Below are positions 33,759-43,252 of a stretch of 64,000 nt of DNA, one piece after another. Location: positions 2,480,001 to 2,544,000 of the forward strand of contig CP148074.1 of the NCBI GenBank assembly GCA_037482215.1. Direction: 5' to 3'. Origin of the DNA: Pseudomonas mendocina (GTDB lineage: Bacteria > Pseudomonadota > Gammaproteobacteria > Pseudomonadales > Pseudomonadaceae). The translations under genes and the position numbers were made by a program. Each line of letters begins with the position of its first letter. The stretch's first letter is position 1. The notes below the pieces were generated by a model that was not told where the DNA came from, ran no database searches, and worked only from the letters and a program-made list of their open reading frames with translations.

Positions 33759-35918
33759 TTGACCACCATGGAGCGACCAGGCACGGATAAAGATCCACGC
33801 CTGAATCATGACGATCCGTTGTTGGATGGCCTGTTAATACTCTGCAAGCTCCACGGTTGCGCAGGCAGCCGTGGCAGTCTGACAGCCGGGCTGCCCTTGC
33901 CAGAGCAAAGACTGACTCCTGACTTGCTTGCCCGCGCAGCTGCGCGGGCTGGCCTGCAGGGGAGATTGCTGCACCGCGAACTGAATAGCATCTCGGCGCT
34001 CAATTTGCCCCTTCTCTTATTGTTGAAGGATGGCCGCACGGCGGTCCTGCGTAAGTTTGGTGACGACGGCAAAGTACTTATCCTGCCATGCGAAGCCGAT
34101 GGTGGTGAACAGTGGGTTAGCCGCGACGATCTCGCGGCTGAATACACCGGCCAAGCATTCTTTGCCCGCCCCCGCCACAGCCTTGAAGAGGCTTATCGAC
34201 CACTGGTCCCCAGAGTTCAAGCCTGGTTCCGTGACACACTCAAGCTGTCACGCTGGCTATATGCTGATGCTGTACTGGCCAGCCTGCTGATTAACTTGCT
34301 GGGCTTGATGGTCCCGCTTTTTGTCATGCAGACCTATGATCGCGTCGTCCCTAACCAAGCCACTTCTACCTTATGGGTATTGGCCATTGGCCTGATGATT
34401 GGCTTAGGTTTTGAGTTACTGCTGAAGGTATTACGTTCTCATTTGCTGGATACGGCTGGCAAAAAGACCGATGTGGTGCTTTCAGCAACGCTGTTCGAAC
34501 GTATCACCGGGATGTCCATGAGCAATCGTCCGACCTCAGTCGGCGGATTTGCACAGAGTATTCATGACTTCCAGGGGCTGCGAGATTTCCTCACAGCAGT
34601 CACACTCACTAGCCTGATCGACCTACCGTTCTCGCTTCTAATGTTGCTGGTGATCTGGCTGATTGGCGGCTGGTTGGTTGTGATCCCGCTGCTGGCCTTC
34701 CCCATTACCGCACTGTTCGCATTTATTGTTCAGGCTCGCCTGCGCGATACCGTCCAAAAGAGCCTGCAGTTGGCCTCTCAGCGTCAGGCGCTCTTAATTG
34801 AAACCATTAGCGGCCTTGAAACTCTCAAAGCCTGCTGCGCTGAGAGTGAACGCCAGCACGAGTGGGAGAAAACACACGGCGCACTCAGCCGTCTGGATAT
34901 TCACTCCCGCTCACTTGCCGCCATCGCAACCAACGGCACGGCTTTTCTCCAGCAGTTTGCCGGTTTGGCCACCATCGTTTGTGGCGTTTACATGATTATT
35001 GGCGGCCTGATGAGCGTCGGAGCCTTGGTTGCTTGTTACATGCTGGGCAGCCGCATTCTGGCGCCACTTGGACAGATTGCGGGTCTGATTACTCGCTATC
35101 AGCAAGCACGTCTGACCATGACCAGCACAGACGCCCTGATGGCCATGCCGCAAGAGCGCAAGGCCAACCAGCGTCCGGTCGAGCGCACCCAGCTACAAGG
35201 TGGCCTTGAGGTCCGTGATGTCACCTTCAGCTATCCGGGCCAAGCTACTCCTGCACTGGATGGCGTTACCTTGAAGGTTAAACCTGGGGAACACATCGGC
35301 ATTATTGGTCGTAGCGGCTCAGGTAAAAGTACGTTGGGCCGGCTGATCATGTCCTTTTACACACCGAGCAAAGGCCAAATTCTGCTCGACAACCTCGACC
35401 TTCGTCAGCTGGATGTCGCTGATCTGCGGCATCAGATTGGCTACGTTGCCCATGACCTGCCCCTGCTGTCTGGCACCCTGCGTGACAACCTGACACTGGG
35501 CGCCCGCTACGTCAGTGATGCCCGCATTCTGGAAATCGCAGAGCTCACCGGGGTCAGTGAGCTGGCCCGCCAGCACCCGCAAGGGTTTGATCGTCCGGTG
35601 GGCGAGCGCGGTTTACTGCTCTCCGGCGGTCAACGCCAGGCCGTTCTTTTAGCCCGTGCCCTGCTGCTGAGTCCACCAATTCTGCTGCTTGATGAGCCTA
35701 CCAGCGCCATGGACAACACCAGCGAGGACATCCTGCGTAGAAAGCTTGAAACCTGGAGCGCAGGTAAAACCATGCTCCTGGTAACGCACCGTGCTTCCAT
35801 GCTGAGTCTGGTCGATCGCTTGGTTGTAGTGGACAACGGCAAGATCGTTGCGGATGGTCCAAAAGAAGCGGTTATCGAAGCGCTACGCAAGGGCCGTATC
35901 GGCTCTGCAGCTGTGTAG
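33759..35918 (+). CDS. lapB: type I secretion ABC exporter with C39-like domain (TTG start)
   Basis: The 719-residue exporter has an N-terminal peptidase-C39-like domain (about residues 20-140), which in LapB/HlyB relatives is inactive and binds substrate. The region LLILCKLHGCAGS does not look like a normal C39 active-site Cys block. A six-helix membrane domain follows (about 165-440, with VPLFVMQTYDRVVPN and GLETLKACCAE). The ATPase has Walker A GRSGSGKST, signature LSGGQRQAV and Walker B ILLLDEPTSAMD. It powers export of the adhesin. The TTG at 33759 is favoured because AGGAG is 9 bases ahead; the next ATG (33768) would be 18 bases away. Confidence 0.93.
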   Translation: MTTMERPGTDKDPRLNHDDPLLDGLLILCKLHGCAGSRGSLTAGLPLPEQRLTPDLLARAAARAGLQGRLLHRELNSISALNLPLLLLLKDGRTAVLRKFGDDGKVLILPCEADGGEQWVSRDDLAAEYTGQAFFARPRHSLEEAYRPLVPRVQAWFRDTLKLSRWLYADAVLASLLINLLGLMVPLFVMQTYDRVVPNQATSTLWVLAIGLMIGLGFELLLKVLRSHLLDTAGKKTDVVLSATLFERITGMSMSNRPTSVGGFAQSIHDFQGLRDFLTAVTLTSLIDLPFSLLMLLVIWLIGGWLVVIPLLAFPITALFAFIVQARLRDTVQKSLQLASQRQALLIETISGLETLKACCAESERQHEWEKTHGALSRLDIHSRSLAAIATNGTAFLQQFAGLATIVCGVYMIIGGLMSVGALVACYMLGSRILAPLGQIAGLITRYQQARLTMTSTDALMAMPQERKANQRPVERTQLQGGLEVRDVTFSYPGQATPALDGVTLKVKPGEHIGIIGRSGSGKSTLGRLIMSFYTPSKGQILLDNLDLRQLDVADLRHQIGYVAHDLPLLSGTLRDNLTLGARYVSDARILEIAELTGVSELARQHPQGFDRPVGERGLLLSGGQRQAVLLARALLLSPPILLLDEPTSAMDNTSEDILRRKLETWSAGKTMLLVTHRASMLSLVDRLVVVDNGKIVADGPKEAVIEALRKGRIGSAAV

Positions 35919-35926
35919 GGAATGCC

Positions 35927-37285
35927 ATGCAATTACGTCATGTGTTGAACGACTACTTCTCCGGTATGCGTCAGCGTCGTCAAGACACCGAGTTTATGCC
36001 TGAGGTTGACGGGACTATCCTGGAGGATACCCCTCGCCTGACCCGGATCACCGTATGGGCAGTTGCCGCGTGCCTGCTCTCGGCGCTGGTTTGGGCAAAC
36101 TTTGCTGTCCTTGAGGAAGTCACCGTCGGTGAAGGCAAGGCCATTCCGTCGAGCAAAGTTCAGGTCATCCAAAACCTTGAAGGCGGGATCGTCAGCGAAA
36201 TCTTCGTGCGTGAAGGTCAGGTCGTCGAAAAAGGCGATGTACTGCTGCGCTTGGATGACACCCGGTTTATCTCCAACCGCGGCGAGGCTGAAGCAGACAG
36301 ACTGGCGCTGCTGGCTCGTCTGGAACGCTTAACGGCAGAGGCTGAAGGTAAACCATTCGAGCTCTCAAAAGAGATTGTCGAAAAAGCTCCTCAATTGGCC
36401 CAAGACGAAGAAGACCTCTATCGCTCTCGCCAAGAGCGCCTGCAAAGTGAACAGCGCACGCTGGGCGAACAACTACGCCAGAAGCAGCAGGAATTGGCAG
36501 AATTTCGCTCTAAAGCCCAGCAATACCGCTCCAGCGTTGGCCTCATGCAGCAAGAGCTGAACATGTCAGAACCACTGGTAGCCACAGGCGCAATCTCGCA
36601 GGTTGAGATTCTACGTTTACGCCGTAGCTTGGTCGAAGTTCGCGGTTCGCTGGATGCTACTGTGCTAGCAATTCCTAGGGCAGAAGCTGCTGCAGCCGAG
36701 ATCAAAAGCAAAATGGATGAGTCCGAATTGGCCTTCCGTTCTGAAGCTTTCAAAGAACTCAACCAGGTTCGTACCGACTTGCAAAAAATTACGGCTTCAA
36801 GTGTCGCAATTGACGACCGCGTGAGCCGGACCACTGTTGTCTCCCCAGTCCGTGGCGTGATCAAACAGCTCAAGGTCAACACCATTGGGGGGGTGGTTCA
36901 ACCCGGTAATGACATGGTAGAGATCGTCCCGCTGGATGACAGCCTGCTGATTGAAGCCAAGGTACGCCCACAGGACGTTGCTTTCCTTCACCCAGGTCAG
37001 AAAGCCATGGTGAAGTTCACCGCTTACGACTACACAATTTATGGAGGCCTGAAGGCGAACCTTGAGCTGATCAGTGCCGACACCATCACTGACGAAGAAG
37101 GCAAGAGTTTCTACCTAATCCAGGTTCGTACCGAAAAAAGCCATTTAGGTAGCGCAGAAAACCCGCTGTTGATCATCCCTGGCATGGTGGCAAGCGTTGA
37201 CATCATCACTGGCGAAAAGAGCGTGCTCGCCTACTTGCTTAAGCCAGTGCTTAAAGCCCGCTCTGAAGCCATGCGCGAACGCTAA
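35927..37285 (+). CDS. lapC: HlyD-family membrane fusion protein of the adhesin secretion system
   Basis: This 452-residue adaptor has a short cytoplasmic N-terminus, one membrane segment at about residues 43-62 (VWAVAACLLSALVWANFAVL) and a lipoyl half-motif VQVIQNLEGGIVSEIFVREGQ. A long coiled-coil hairpin follows (about 115-310, rich in Glu/Gln/Leu, with RQERLQSEQRTLGEQLRQ), then the second lipoyl half around VSPVRGVIKQL and a beta-barrel domain to the end. It bridges the ABC exporter and the outer-membrane channel. It follows lapB after 8 bases with a TAGGG ribosome site. Confidence 0.93.
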   Translation: MQLRHVLNDYFSGMRQRRQDTEFMPEVDGTILEDTPRLTRITVWAVAACLLSALVWANFAVLEEVTVGEGKAIPSSKVQVIQNLEGGIVSEIFVREGQVVEKGDVLLRLDDTRFISNRGEAEADRLALLARLERLTAEAEGKPFELSKEIVEKAPQLAQDEEDLYRSRQERLQSEQRTLGEQLRQKQQELAEFRSKAQQYRSSVGLMQQELNMSEPLVATGAISQVEILRLRRSLVEVRGSLDATVLAIPRAEAAAAEIKSKMDESELAFRSEAFKELNQVRTDLQKITASSVAIDDRVSRTTVVSPVRGVIKQLKVNTIGGVVQPGNDMVEIVPLDDSLLIEAKVRPQDVAFLHPGQKAMVKFTAYDYTIYGGLKANLELISADTITDEEGKSFYLIQVRTEKSHLGSAENPLLIIPGMVASVDIITGEKSVLAYLLKPVLKARSEAMRER

Positions 37286-37301
37286 CGTGCGGTTTACGAC
37301 G

Positions 37302-37343
37302 GAAGCTGCTCCTACAAACTGCACCGTGTGTAGGAGCAGCTTC
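37302..37343. repeat. REP-like inverted repeat after the secretion operon
   Basis: gaagctgctcctaca and its exact complement tgtaggagcagcttc are separated by 12 bases. The phrase tgtaggagcagcttc...ccgcgaa resembles the common Pseudomonas REP core (tgtaggagcgagcttgctcgcgaa type). It could also end transcription of lapEBC. Confidence 0.6.
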
Positions 37344-37450
37344 AGCCGCGAATAACATACAGGCCCTAATTGCCAAATGAAGAAAGGACAATTCGGCAAA
37401 CTAGTGCAGTTCACACGCTGCAATTAGCACCCCTGACCGCGTTCTCAACG

Positions 37451-38104
37451 TCAGATCACCGACTCCGGCTGCTTCTCGTAAAAGCGCTTGCCCTCCCCCT
37501 CCAAACTATTCCCATGATTGCGCTGGTAGGTTTCTTCACCCATCGCGGCAATCTGCCCATCAATCAGTGATTCGAATGGTTTGAGCAAGGCATTGAAGTT
37601 GGCTGGGGCATCAAGTGTATTCAGGCTTTCTACAATCGCCTCAATCGTAGATAAGGCTCCCGGCTTTGGCGCCTTACGTAACCGATAACGCGACTCCAAT
37701 CCCTCGGGCAACACCACCCTTGGCAACTCAGCAAGTGCCGGATTGAGATGCAAGAGTTTGCGGGCTTTGCGCCATGTGCCATCGGGGACCACCAACAACG
37801 TAGGCACCTGATCTGTGCCTGAAACCAGCTGACTCAATGACTGAGCCTGCTCGCCGGGGAATAACAAGCAGGCCCGATAGCCCGGCTGGTTCAACAACTC
37901 ATGCAGGCCATCGAAAACTTCACCGACTAATAACTGTGAATTGACCAGGCCAAGTGCTGCAAGCCGAGCGGTATTAAGTGCATGACCAGCCTCGCTGCGG
38001 TGCTGAAGAATCAGCACCCGTGTGCGACTCGAAAGATGAGGGATTAGCGGGCACAGACAGTGGTCAACAGGTCGGGTGCATCGAGGGCAATGTGGACGTG
38101 GCAT
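37451..38104 (-). CDS. DTW-domain tRNA-uridine aminocarboxypropyltransferase
   Basis: This 217-residue DTW-domain protein is related to E. coli TapA (YfiP), which adds the acp group from SAM to U47 of tRNAs. It has an N-terminal zinc-type cluster CPRCTRPVDHCLC, the core LLVVPDGTWRKARKLL containing the DGTW signature, and RYRLRKAPKPGALSTIEA. The ATG at 38104 has a TAGGAG site. It is followed by the leftward end of aer upstream (75-base gap) and may be in one transcript with it. The specific U47 target is by analogy only. Confidence 0.88.
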   Translation of the reverse strand: MPRPHCPRCTRPVDHCLCPLIPHLSSRTRVLILQHRSEAGHALNTARLAALGLVNSQLLVGEVFDGLHELLNQPGYRACLLFPGEQAQSLSQLVSGTDQVPTLLVVPDGTWRKARKLLHLNPALAELPRVVLPEGLESRYRLRKAPKPGALSTIEAIVESLNTLDAPANFNALLKPFESLIDGQIAAMGEETYQRNHGNSLEGEGKRFYEKQPESVI

Positions 38105-38179
38105 TCGGCTCTCCTAAGCCGCACAGTTTGCCACACCGCCAGGATGGCAGGTGGGAAACGCCACCTGCTGCGCAACCAC

Positions 38180-39745
38180 TCAGCGGTTGAACCGCTCTGC
38201 AAGACTGTGCAAGTAATCCGCCATAGACTCCAACTCCCGCCCGATTGAGGCTCCCTGATGGGCTTGGTCAGCACTGCGATCAGAAAGCTGGGCAATCTGC
38301 GTGATTTGCCGGCTAATGTCCTCAGCCACATGGCTTTGCTCTTCGGATGCAGCCGCCATTTGCTGGCTCATACTGGTGATACTGCTTACAGCCTGGCTAA
38401 TGCCATCCAGAGCAGTCCGGACTGATTCAACACAGGCAACGCTATCTTTAGAAATTTCGGCGCCTTTCTGAGCAGTCGCCACTGCCCGATCGGCACCGGC
38501 ACGCAAGGCCGCGATGATCTGATGAATCTGTTCTGTTGACTCTCGCGTACGCGAGGCCAGTGATCGAACCTCATCGGCCACGACTGCGAACCCTCTGCCC
38601 TGCTCACCTGCGCGCGCGGCCTCAATAGCAGCGTTAAGTGCTAGCAGGTTGGTTTGCTCAGCGATAGACGTGATCACGTCCGCCACACTACCAATCGACT
38701 GCGTTGAATTAGCCAGTTCGTTAACCGCCTGACCAATCTCAGCGACTGCATCGGCCATATGATGCATTGACCTCAAGCTGCCACTCGCTAACTCCAGCCC
38801 CTGCCGTGCTAGATCATCCGCCTCTTCTGCTGCATGTGATGTGTTCTGTACGTTGTGCGTGACCTCCTGAATGGTCGCTGCCATCTGGTTGATAGCTGTG
38901 GCCGACTGATCCGTCTCCATACGCTGTTGGTCGAGCATGGCGGCGCCTGCGCTGGATAGTTCAGCTGATCGCGTGGCGTGCTTCTTCACGTTGACGCCAG
39001 CGTCTTCAATGCGCGTCAGTGCTGTTTGTAGGCGTGCATCCTCACTGATCATAGCCATATCTAACAGTGCCTGTGCGCCACGGCTATCGGTGTAGGTCAG
39101 GGCCACTAATGGGCTGGTAAACGCTTTAGGATGCTCGGCCAGAGTCTGCTTGATCCGCCCCTGCCTCACCGCATGCTGGAACACCCCGAGTGATGCCATT
39201 ACAACTGCTACTGCAAGCCAAAAAGCTGCACCGGAAAACGCCATGTTAGCGCCAACTAGCAGCAACCCCGCCAGTATTACCGGCCAAGACTCAACGAGCC
39301 CCCGAGTCCAGCGCTCTACGGAAGAGATAGCCGGCTTGCCTGCCCGTAAGCGCGCATAAAGTTGTTCAGCACGCTGCTTCTGCTCTCGTGTGGGCAGCGA
39401 GCGCACGGATTCATAGCCGGATATCTGACCGTTTTCATAGATGGGCGTGACATAGGCGCTCACCCAATAGTAATCACCGTTCTTAGAGCGGTTCTTTACG
39501 ATCCCCATCCATGGCTTTCCCTGCTTGATCACCTCCCACATGTGACCAAAAACAGCCGCCGGCATATCAGGGTGGCGAACTAAGTTATGCGGCTGACCGA
39601 TAAGCTCCTCACGGGTAAAACCACTAATGGCGACAAATGCATCGTTGCAATAAGTGATTTTGCTGTTCAGATCTGTCGTTGAAATCAGGCGCTCATGTTC
39701 AGAAAAGGTTCTTTCTTGTTGTGTGACCGGTAGATTCTGGCGCAT
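38180..39745 (-). CDS. aer: PAS-containing chemoreceptor, aerotaxis receptor Aer type
   Basis: This 521-residue receptor lacks a periplasmic domain. An N-terminal PAS domain (about residues 15-120: [33 protein letters not shown]) probably binds FAD and senses redox state. A hydrophobic anchor lies at about 150-195, followed by a HAMP-less linker and the signalling domain with the conserved hairpin tip [20 protein letters not shown]. It steers swimming towards suitable oxygen levels. The ATG at 39745 is used (a TTG precedes it). The gene lies near the oxidase block, as expected for P. aeruginosa-like order. I saw no Anr box in the 259 bases upstream. Confidence 0.92.
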   Translation of the reverse strand: MRQNLPVTQQERTFSEHERLISTTDLNSKITYCNDAFVAISGFTREELIGQPHNLVRHPDMPAAVFGHMWEVIKQGKPWMGIVKNRSKNGDYYWVSAYVTPIYENGQISGYESVRSLPTREQKQRAEQLYARLRAGKPAISSVERWTRGLVESWPVILAGLLLVGANMAFSGAAFWLAVAVVMASLGVFQHAVRQGRIKQTLAEHPKAFTSPLVALTYTDSRGAQALLDMAMISEDARLQTALTRIEDAGVNVKKHATRSAELSSAGAAMLDQQRMETDQSATAINQMAATIQEVTHNVQNTSHAAEEADDLARQGLELASGSLRSMHHMADAVAEIGQAVNELANSTQSIGSVADVITSIAEQTNLLALNAAIEAARAGEQGRGFAVVADEVRSLASRTRESTEQIHQIIAALRAGADRAVATAQKGAEISKDSVACVESVRTALDGISQAVSSITSMSQQMAAASEEQSHVAEDISRQITQIAQLSDRSADQAHQGASIGRELESMADYLHSLAERFNR

Positions 39746-40004
39746 CAAAGCAAACCTGTTATAGCTGTTATAGGAACTGCTGTAATAGGTTTAGCACACC
39801 TGTGCAAACTAGCTAGAAAATGCATGTAGCTTCTTGTTAAAAAAAGAAACAGCTGTAATCGACCAGTCTTAAGACCACTCACTCGAACCTTTAAAGATAG
39901 ATCGCAAAACTACACCTAAGTAGTAGATTGCGCATACTGATCTAAAAAATACCGCCCCACCTGACATCTTTAAGACTTAAGCCTTTATTCGGCGACCCAC
40001 ACGA
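39746..40004. other. intergenic region between aer and aceK
   Basis: These 259 AT-rich bases lie upstream of aer and downstream of aceK (both leftward). They hold the aer promoter and the aceK 3' end. The direct repeat ctgttata (39769 and 39778) is visible. I see no clear gene or terminator. Confidence 0.5.
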
Positions 40005-41732
40005 TTAAAACCCATTATCTGGATTTTCTTTCCTCCTATAGGGAAATACATCGATTATCTTGCCCTCGCGTATCGCCGCCTGCAGCCCTTGCCAGTATTT
40101 GGCATCGAACAACTCTCCATGCAAACTGCTGAATAATCGACGTTGCTTAACGTCTGAAAACAGGAACGGTGGAAACTCCTCAGGGAATACATCCATTGGC
40201 GCGACTGCGTACCAGGGTTCAGACGACATCTCATCTTCCGGATAACGCGGTGGCGGTATATAGCGGAAGTTAACCTCTGTCAGAAAGCAGATCTCATCAT
40301 AGTCATAAAACACCACACGCCCGTGACGGGTCACGCCGAAGTTTTTCAGCAGCATATCGCCGGGAAAAATGTTGGCGGCGGCTAATTGCTTGATGGCCAG
40401 CCCATAGTCGTCCAGTACCTCACGCACCTGAGCCTCACTGGCGCTGTCCAAATACAGGTTAAGCGGGACCATCCTCCGCTCTGTCCAGCAGTGCCTGACC
40501 AGGACCGTCTCCCCTTCAACCTCAACCGTTGATGGAGCAACTTCAAGCAGTTCAGCCAGACATTCTGGGTCAAACTTGCTCAACGGAAACCGGAAGTCAG
40601 CAAACTCCTGGGTATCAGCCATGCGCCCCACACGATCGACTGACTTTACTAAGCGGTATTTCTCGATAACGGTATTACGATCGACACTCTTCGAAGGCGA
40701 AAAACGATCTTTGATGACTTTAAAGACAGTATTGAACCCCGGCAGGGTAAATACGCTCATGACCATGCCACGAACACCGGGGGCCATTACAAACTTGTCG
40801 TCGGTGTTAGCGAGGTGGTTTATCAGCGCCCGATAGAACTCCGACTTCCCATGCTTATAAAAACCTATTGATGTATAAAGCTCGGCTATGTGTTTACCTG
40901 GCAGAATTTTCTGCAAGAAATTGACAAACTCTGCCGGATAGCTGACCCGAACCATGAAATATGAGCGGGTAAATGAAAAAATGATCGAGACGTCCGCTTC
41001 ATCCGTGATCAGAGCATCTATCTGAATACCTTTACCTTCTCGGTGCAGTAAGGGAATCACAAGCGGCCACTGCTCATCACGTGTGTATATGCGACCGACC
41101 AAATAGGCGCCTTTATTGCGGTATAAACGTGATTCGTACAGCTCAATTTTCAACTCAGGGTCTTTGCACACCCAATCAGGTAAGTTCTCATTAACTTGCT
41201 TGAGTAGGCGCTGCACATCCCGCTCATGATCGTCGTAGCCAACCTCAAACCGGTAGTCAGCGAAGATCGCCCGCAACGCCTGAGCTATGTCTCCGGCTGG
41301 GCTATATATCCGTGTTTGCGCCACGCGGGCATTTACCCGTAATGCGGGACGCGTTGTATGAATAAACATACAACCGTCATTGATCTCATCATGGCTGAAC
41401 AAGCTGCAAAAAATAGAGTTGTACCAAGTCTCGGCTAATTCATCATCGAAGCGCACATCAATCAACCGGATATAAGCCGATTTAACTAAGGGCCATTGCA
41501 TCACATTAAGCAAGGTCTGCTCTGTATATGCATTGCGCAACTGGCGGTTAACGATTCCTACGCACTCTTCATAAAGCGCGATACGCGCCGCCGCAGCCTT
41601 CTGTATTTCCTGCCACTGCGCCTGCTCAAATCGAACCCTTGCGCCATTTGTGATTTGCCGGAATTGCTCCCGGTAATGATCAAACCCTTCCAGAATCAGC
41701 GTTGCGATTTCACCTGCTGGCCACTGCGGCAT
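40005..41732 (-). CDS. aceK: isocitrate dehydrogenase kinase/phosphatase
   Basis: The 575-residue bifunctional enzyme reversibly phosphorylates isocitrate dehydrogenase and so steers carbon between the TCA cycle and the glyoxylate shunt. Visible family features are the regulatory N-terminal half, the nucleotide-binding stretch [29 protein letters not shown], and the catalytic segment with [26 protein letters not shown] containing the Asp residues needed for both activities. The ATG at 41732 has a strong AGGGGG site; the 19 codons further up (serine-rich) are excluded. It is a single gene, not linked to aceA or icd here. Confidence 0.95.
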   Translation of the reverse strand: MPQWPAGEIATLILEGFDHYREQFRQITNGARVRFEQAQWQEIQKAAAARIALYEECVGIVNRQLRNAYTEQTLLNVMQWPLVKSAYIRLIDVRFDDELAETWYNSIFCSLFSHDEINDGCMFIHTTRPALRVNARVAQTRIYSPAGDIAQALRAIFADYRFEVGYDDHERDVQRLLKQVNENLPDWVCKDPELKIELYESRLYRNKGAYLVGRIYTRDEQWPLVIPLLHREGKGIQIDALITDEADVSIIFSFTRSYFMVRVSYPAEFVNFLQKILPGKHIAELYTSIGFYKHGKSEFYRALINHLANTDDKFVMAPGVRGMVMSVFTLPGFNTVFKVIKDRFSPSKSVDRNTVIEKYRLVKSVDRVGRMADTQEFADFRFPLSKFDPECLAELLEVAPSTVEVEGETVLVRHCWTERRMVPLNLYLDSASEAQVREVLDDYGLAIKQLAAANIFPGDMLLKNFGVTRHGRVVFYDYDEICFLTEVNFRYIPPPRYPEDEMSSEPWYAVAPMDVFPEEFPPFLFSDVKQRRLFSSLHGELFDAKYWQGLQAAIREGKIIDVFPYRRKENPDNGF

Positions 41733-41893
41733 ACGTCCCCCTGATGAGGATGTCGATGAAGACCTGAGCTTAGCGATACCCCTCAGCAAGTTAAAGCCAT
41801 GCTAATTCCATAGCGTGTTTTTCAAAAAACGGGATTGCGTGCGCGCATGAGGCCAGCAACACTGCACGCCTTTTCTGCTCTGTGGTATTTGCG

Positions 41894-42781
41894 GTGCGCC
41901 TTTCAGACCTCTCACGCCTGCTGTTTCTCGCTGCCATATGGGGAGCAAGCTTTCTGTTTATGCGCATGGTCGCACCTGTGTTAGGCAGTATGCCAACGGC
42001 CTTTTTTCGTTCGGCAACCGGGATGTTAGGTCTTCTGGTCGTCTTGCTGGCGCTACGTATCCAATGGAATTTCAGCGGAAAACTCAGGCGCTTCCTCTTA
42101 CTTGGCGTGATTAACGCAGGCTTGCCGTCCGCCATGTATTGCCTGGCCGCCCTGGTGCTTCCAGCGGGTTATTCGGCCATTTTTAATGCCACAACGCCGA
42201 TGATGGGTGTGCTAATCGGCATGCTGTTTTTTGCTGAAAAAGTCACCTTGAGCAAGGCTGCCGGTGTTGCTATCGGCCTTATAGGCGTAGCGGTGCTTAC
42301 ACAAACCGGCCCGATTGCATTCAACCTGAATCTGCTGCTTGGCGCGCTGGCCTGCTTGGTTGCAACAGCCTGCTATGGTTTTGCCGGATTTCTTACCCGT
42401 CGCTGGATCGGCCAACAAGGCGGCCTTGATAACCGCCTCGCCGCCTTTGCCAGCTTGCTAGGTGCCAGCTTGTTTCTCCTGCCTATGATGATCATCAGCG
42501 CACTGCATGAGCCACCAGTGCGCTGGACAGGATGGGATATTTGGCTGCCGCTGGCTGCACTGGGGTTGATCTGCACAGCATTCGCCTATGTCTTGTACTT
42601 CCGCCTGCTGACCGATATAGGCCCAATCAAGGCCTCAACGACCACCTTTCTGATTCCTGTATTTGGCGTTCTGTGGGGAGCACTGCTGCTGGATGAGCCG
42701 TTGTCCTGGACGTACCTATATGGCGGAAGTCTGATCGCACTTGCGCTGTGGCTGGTGGTTAAACCCGCACCTGTTCGCTAA
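41894..42781 (+). CDS. DMT-superfamily transporter (EamA domains)
   Basis: The 295-residue protein has about 10 hydrophobic segments in two EamA repeats. The first carries FLAAIWGASFLFMRMVAPVLG and the second ACYGFAGFLTRRWIG and FLIPVFGVLWGALLLDEPLSW. Such proteins usually export amino acids or other small metabolites; the substrate is unknown. The start is uncertain. A GTG at 41894 gives MRLSDLSRLL, the usual beginning; a GTG at 41882 is also in frame, and neither has a strong ribosome site. It is divergent from aceK and ends at a strong terminator. Confidence 0.85.
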   Translation: MRLSDLSRLLFLAAIWGASFLFMRMVAPVLGSMPTAFFRSATGMLGLLVVLLALRIQWNFSGKLRRFLLLGVINAGLPSAMYCLAALVLPAGYSAIFNATTPMMGVLIGMLFFAEKVTLSKAAGVAIGLIGVAVLTQTGPIAFNLNLLLGALACLVATACYGFAGFLTRRWIGQQGGLDNRLAAFASLLGASLFLLPMMIISALHEPPVRWTGWDIWLPLAALGLICTAFAYVLYFRLLTDIGPIKASTTTFLIPVFGVLWGALLLDEPLSWTYLYGGSLIALALWLVVKPAPVR

Positions 42782-42784
42782 ATG

Positions 42785-42815
42785 CAAGAAGCCCGCTATA
42801 TGAGCGGGCTTCTTG
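42785..42815. terminator. bidirectional terminator between DMT transporter and DUF1883 genes
   Basis: A 13-base perfect stem caagaagcccgct / agcgggcttcttg with a 5-base loop lies between two convergent stops (42781 and 42829). Confidence 0.8.
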
Positions 42816-42828
42816 GTTTACATCTTCA

Positions 42829-43131
42829 TTACCGCAACGAGGACGGTGAGCGGCGAATAAAGCGAATTGAATGCTTGAATGTCGGCTTGCGAGTCACGCT
42901 GATCGCGCGACGTGACACTGTATCAATGGTGATATTCCAGAAGCCGCTGCTAGGTACAGTGATCTTGGCCGGGAACTTATCGAATGCGCCGCCGTGGTAT
43001 GTATGGCGGCCACCATTCTTGAAGCTGCGGAAATTCGCATCATTCATCAGGCGGATGTTGCAGGTCTGCGAGCACTCGATGACAACCACATCGTCTTCGT
43101 TCAGGTGTTCGCGTTGGTGTATGAATTTCAT
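42829..43131 (-). CDS. DUF1883 domain protein
   Basis: This 100-residue protein matches DUF1883 along its whole length: MKFIHQREHLNEDDVVVIEC, CNIRLMNDANFRSFKNG, then FDKFPAKITVP and GFWNITIDTV. It is basic, soluble and has no signal peptide. DUF1883 proteins have a small beta-rich fold and unknown function; the domain is sometimes fused to TIR domains in other bacteria (family knowledge, not seen here). The ATG at 43131 is selected because the conserved MKFIHQ start falls there. It is divergent from the RlmN-like gene. Confidence 0.85.
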   Translation of the reverse strand: MKFIHQREHLNEDDVVVIECSQTCNIRLMNDANFRSFKNGGRHTYHGGAFDKFPAKITVPSSGFWNITIDTVSRRAISVTRKPTFKHSIRFIRRSPSSLR

Positions 43132-43252
43132 GAGAAGTCTCGGCCAGCTTGCGCAACAAAGCGGCGATGATACCACGCCCCGATAAAATCCCTGACGTCA
43201 CTGAGCAGGCAGGCTGCCGTTTATGCAGCACCGGTGATAGCATGCGCGCCCC

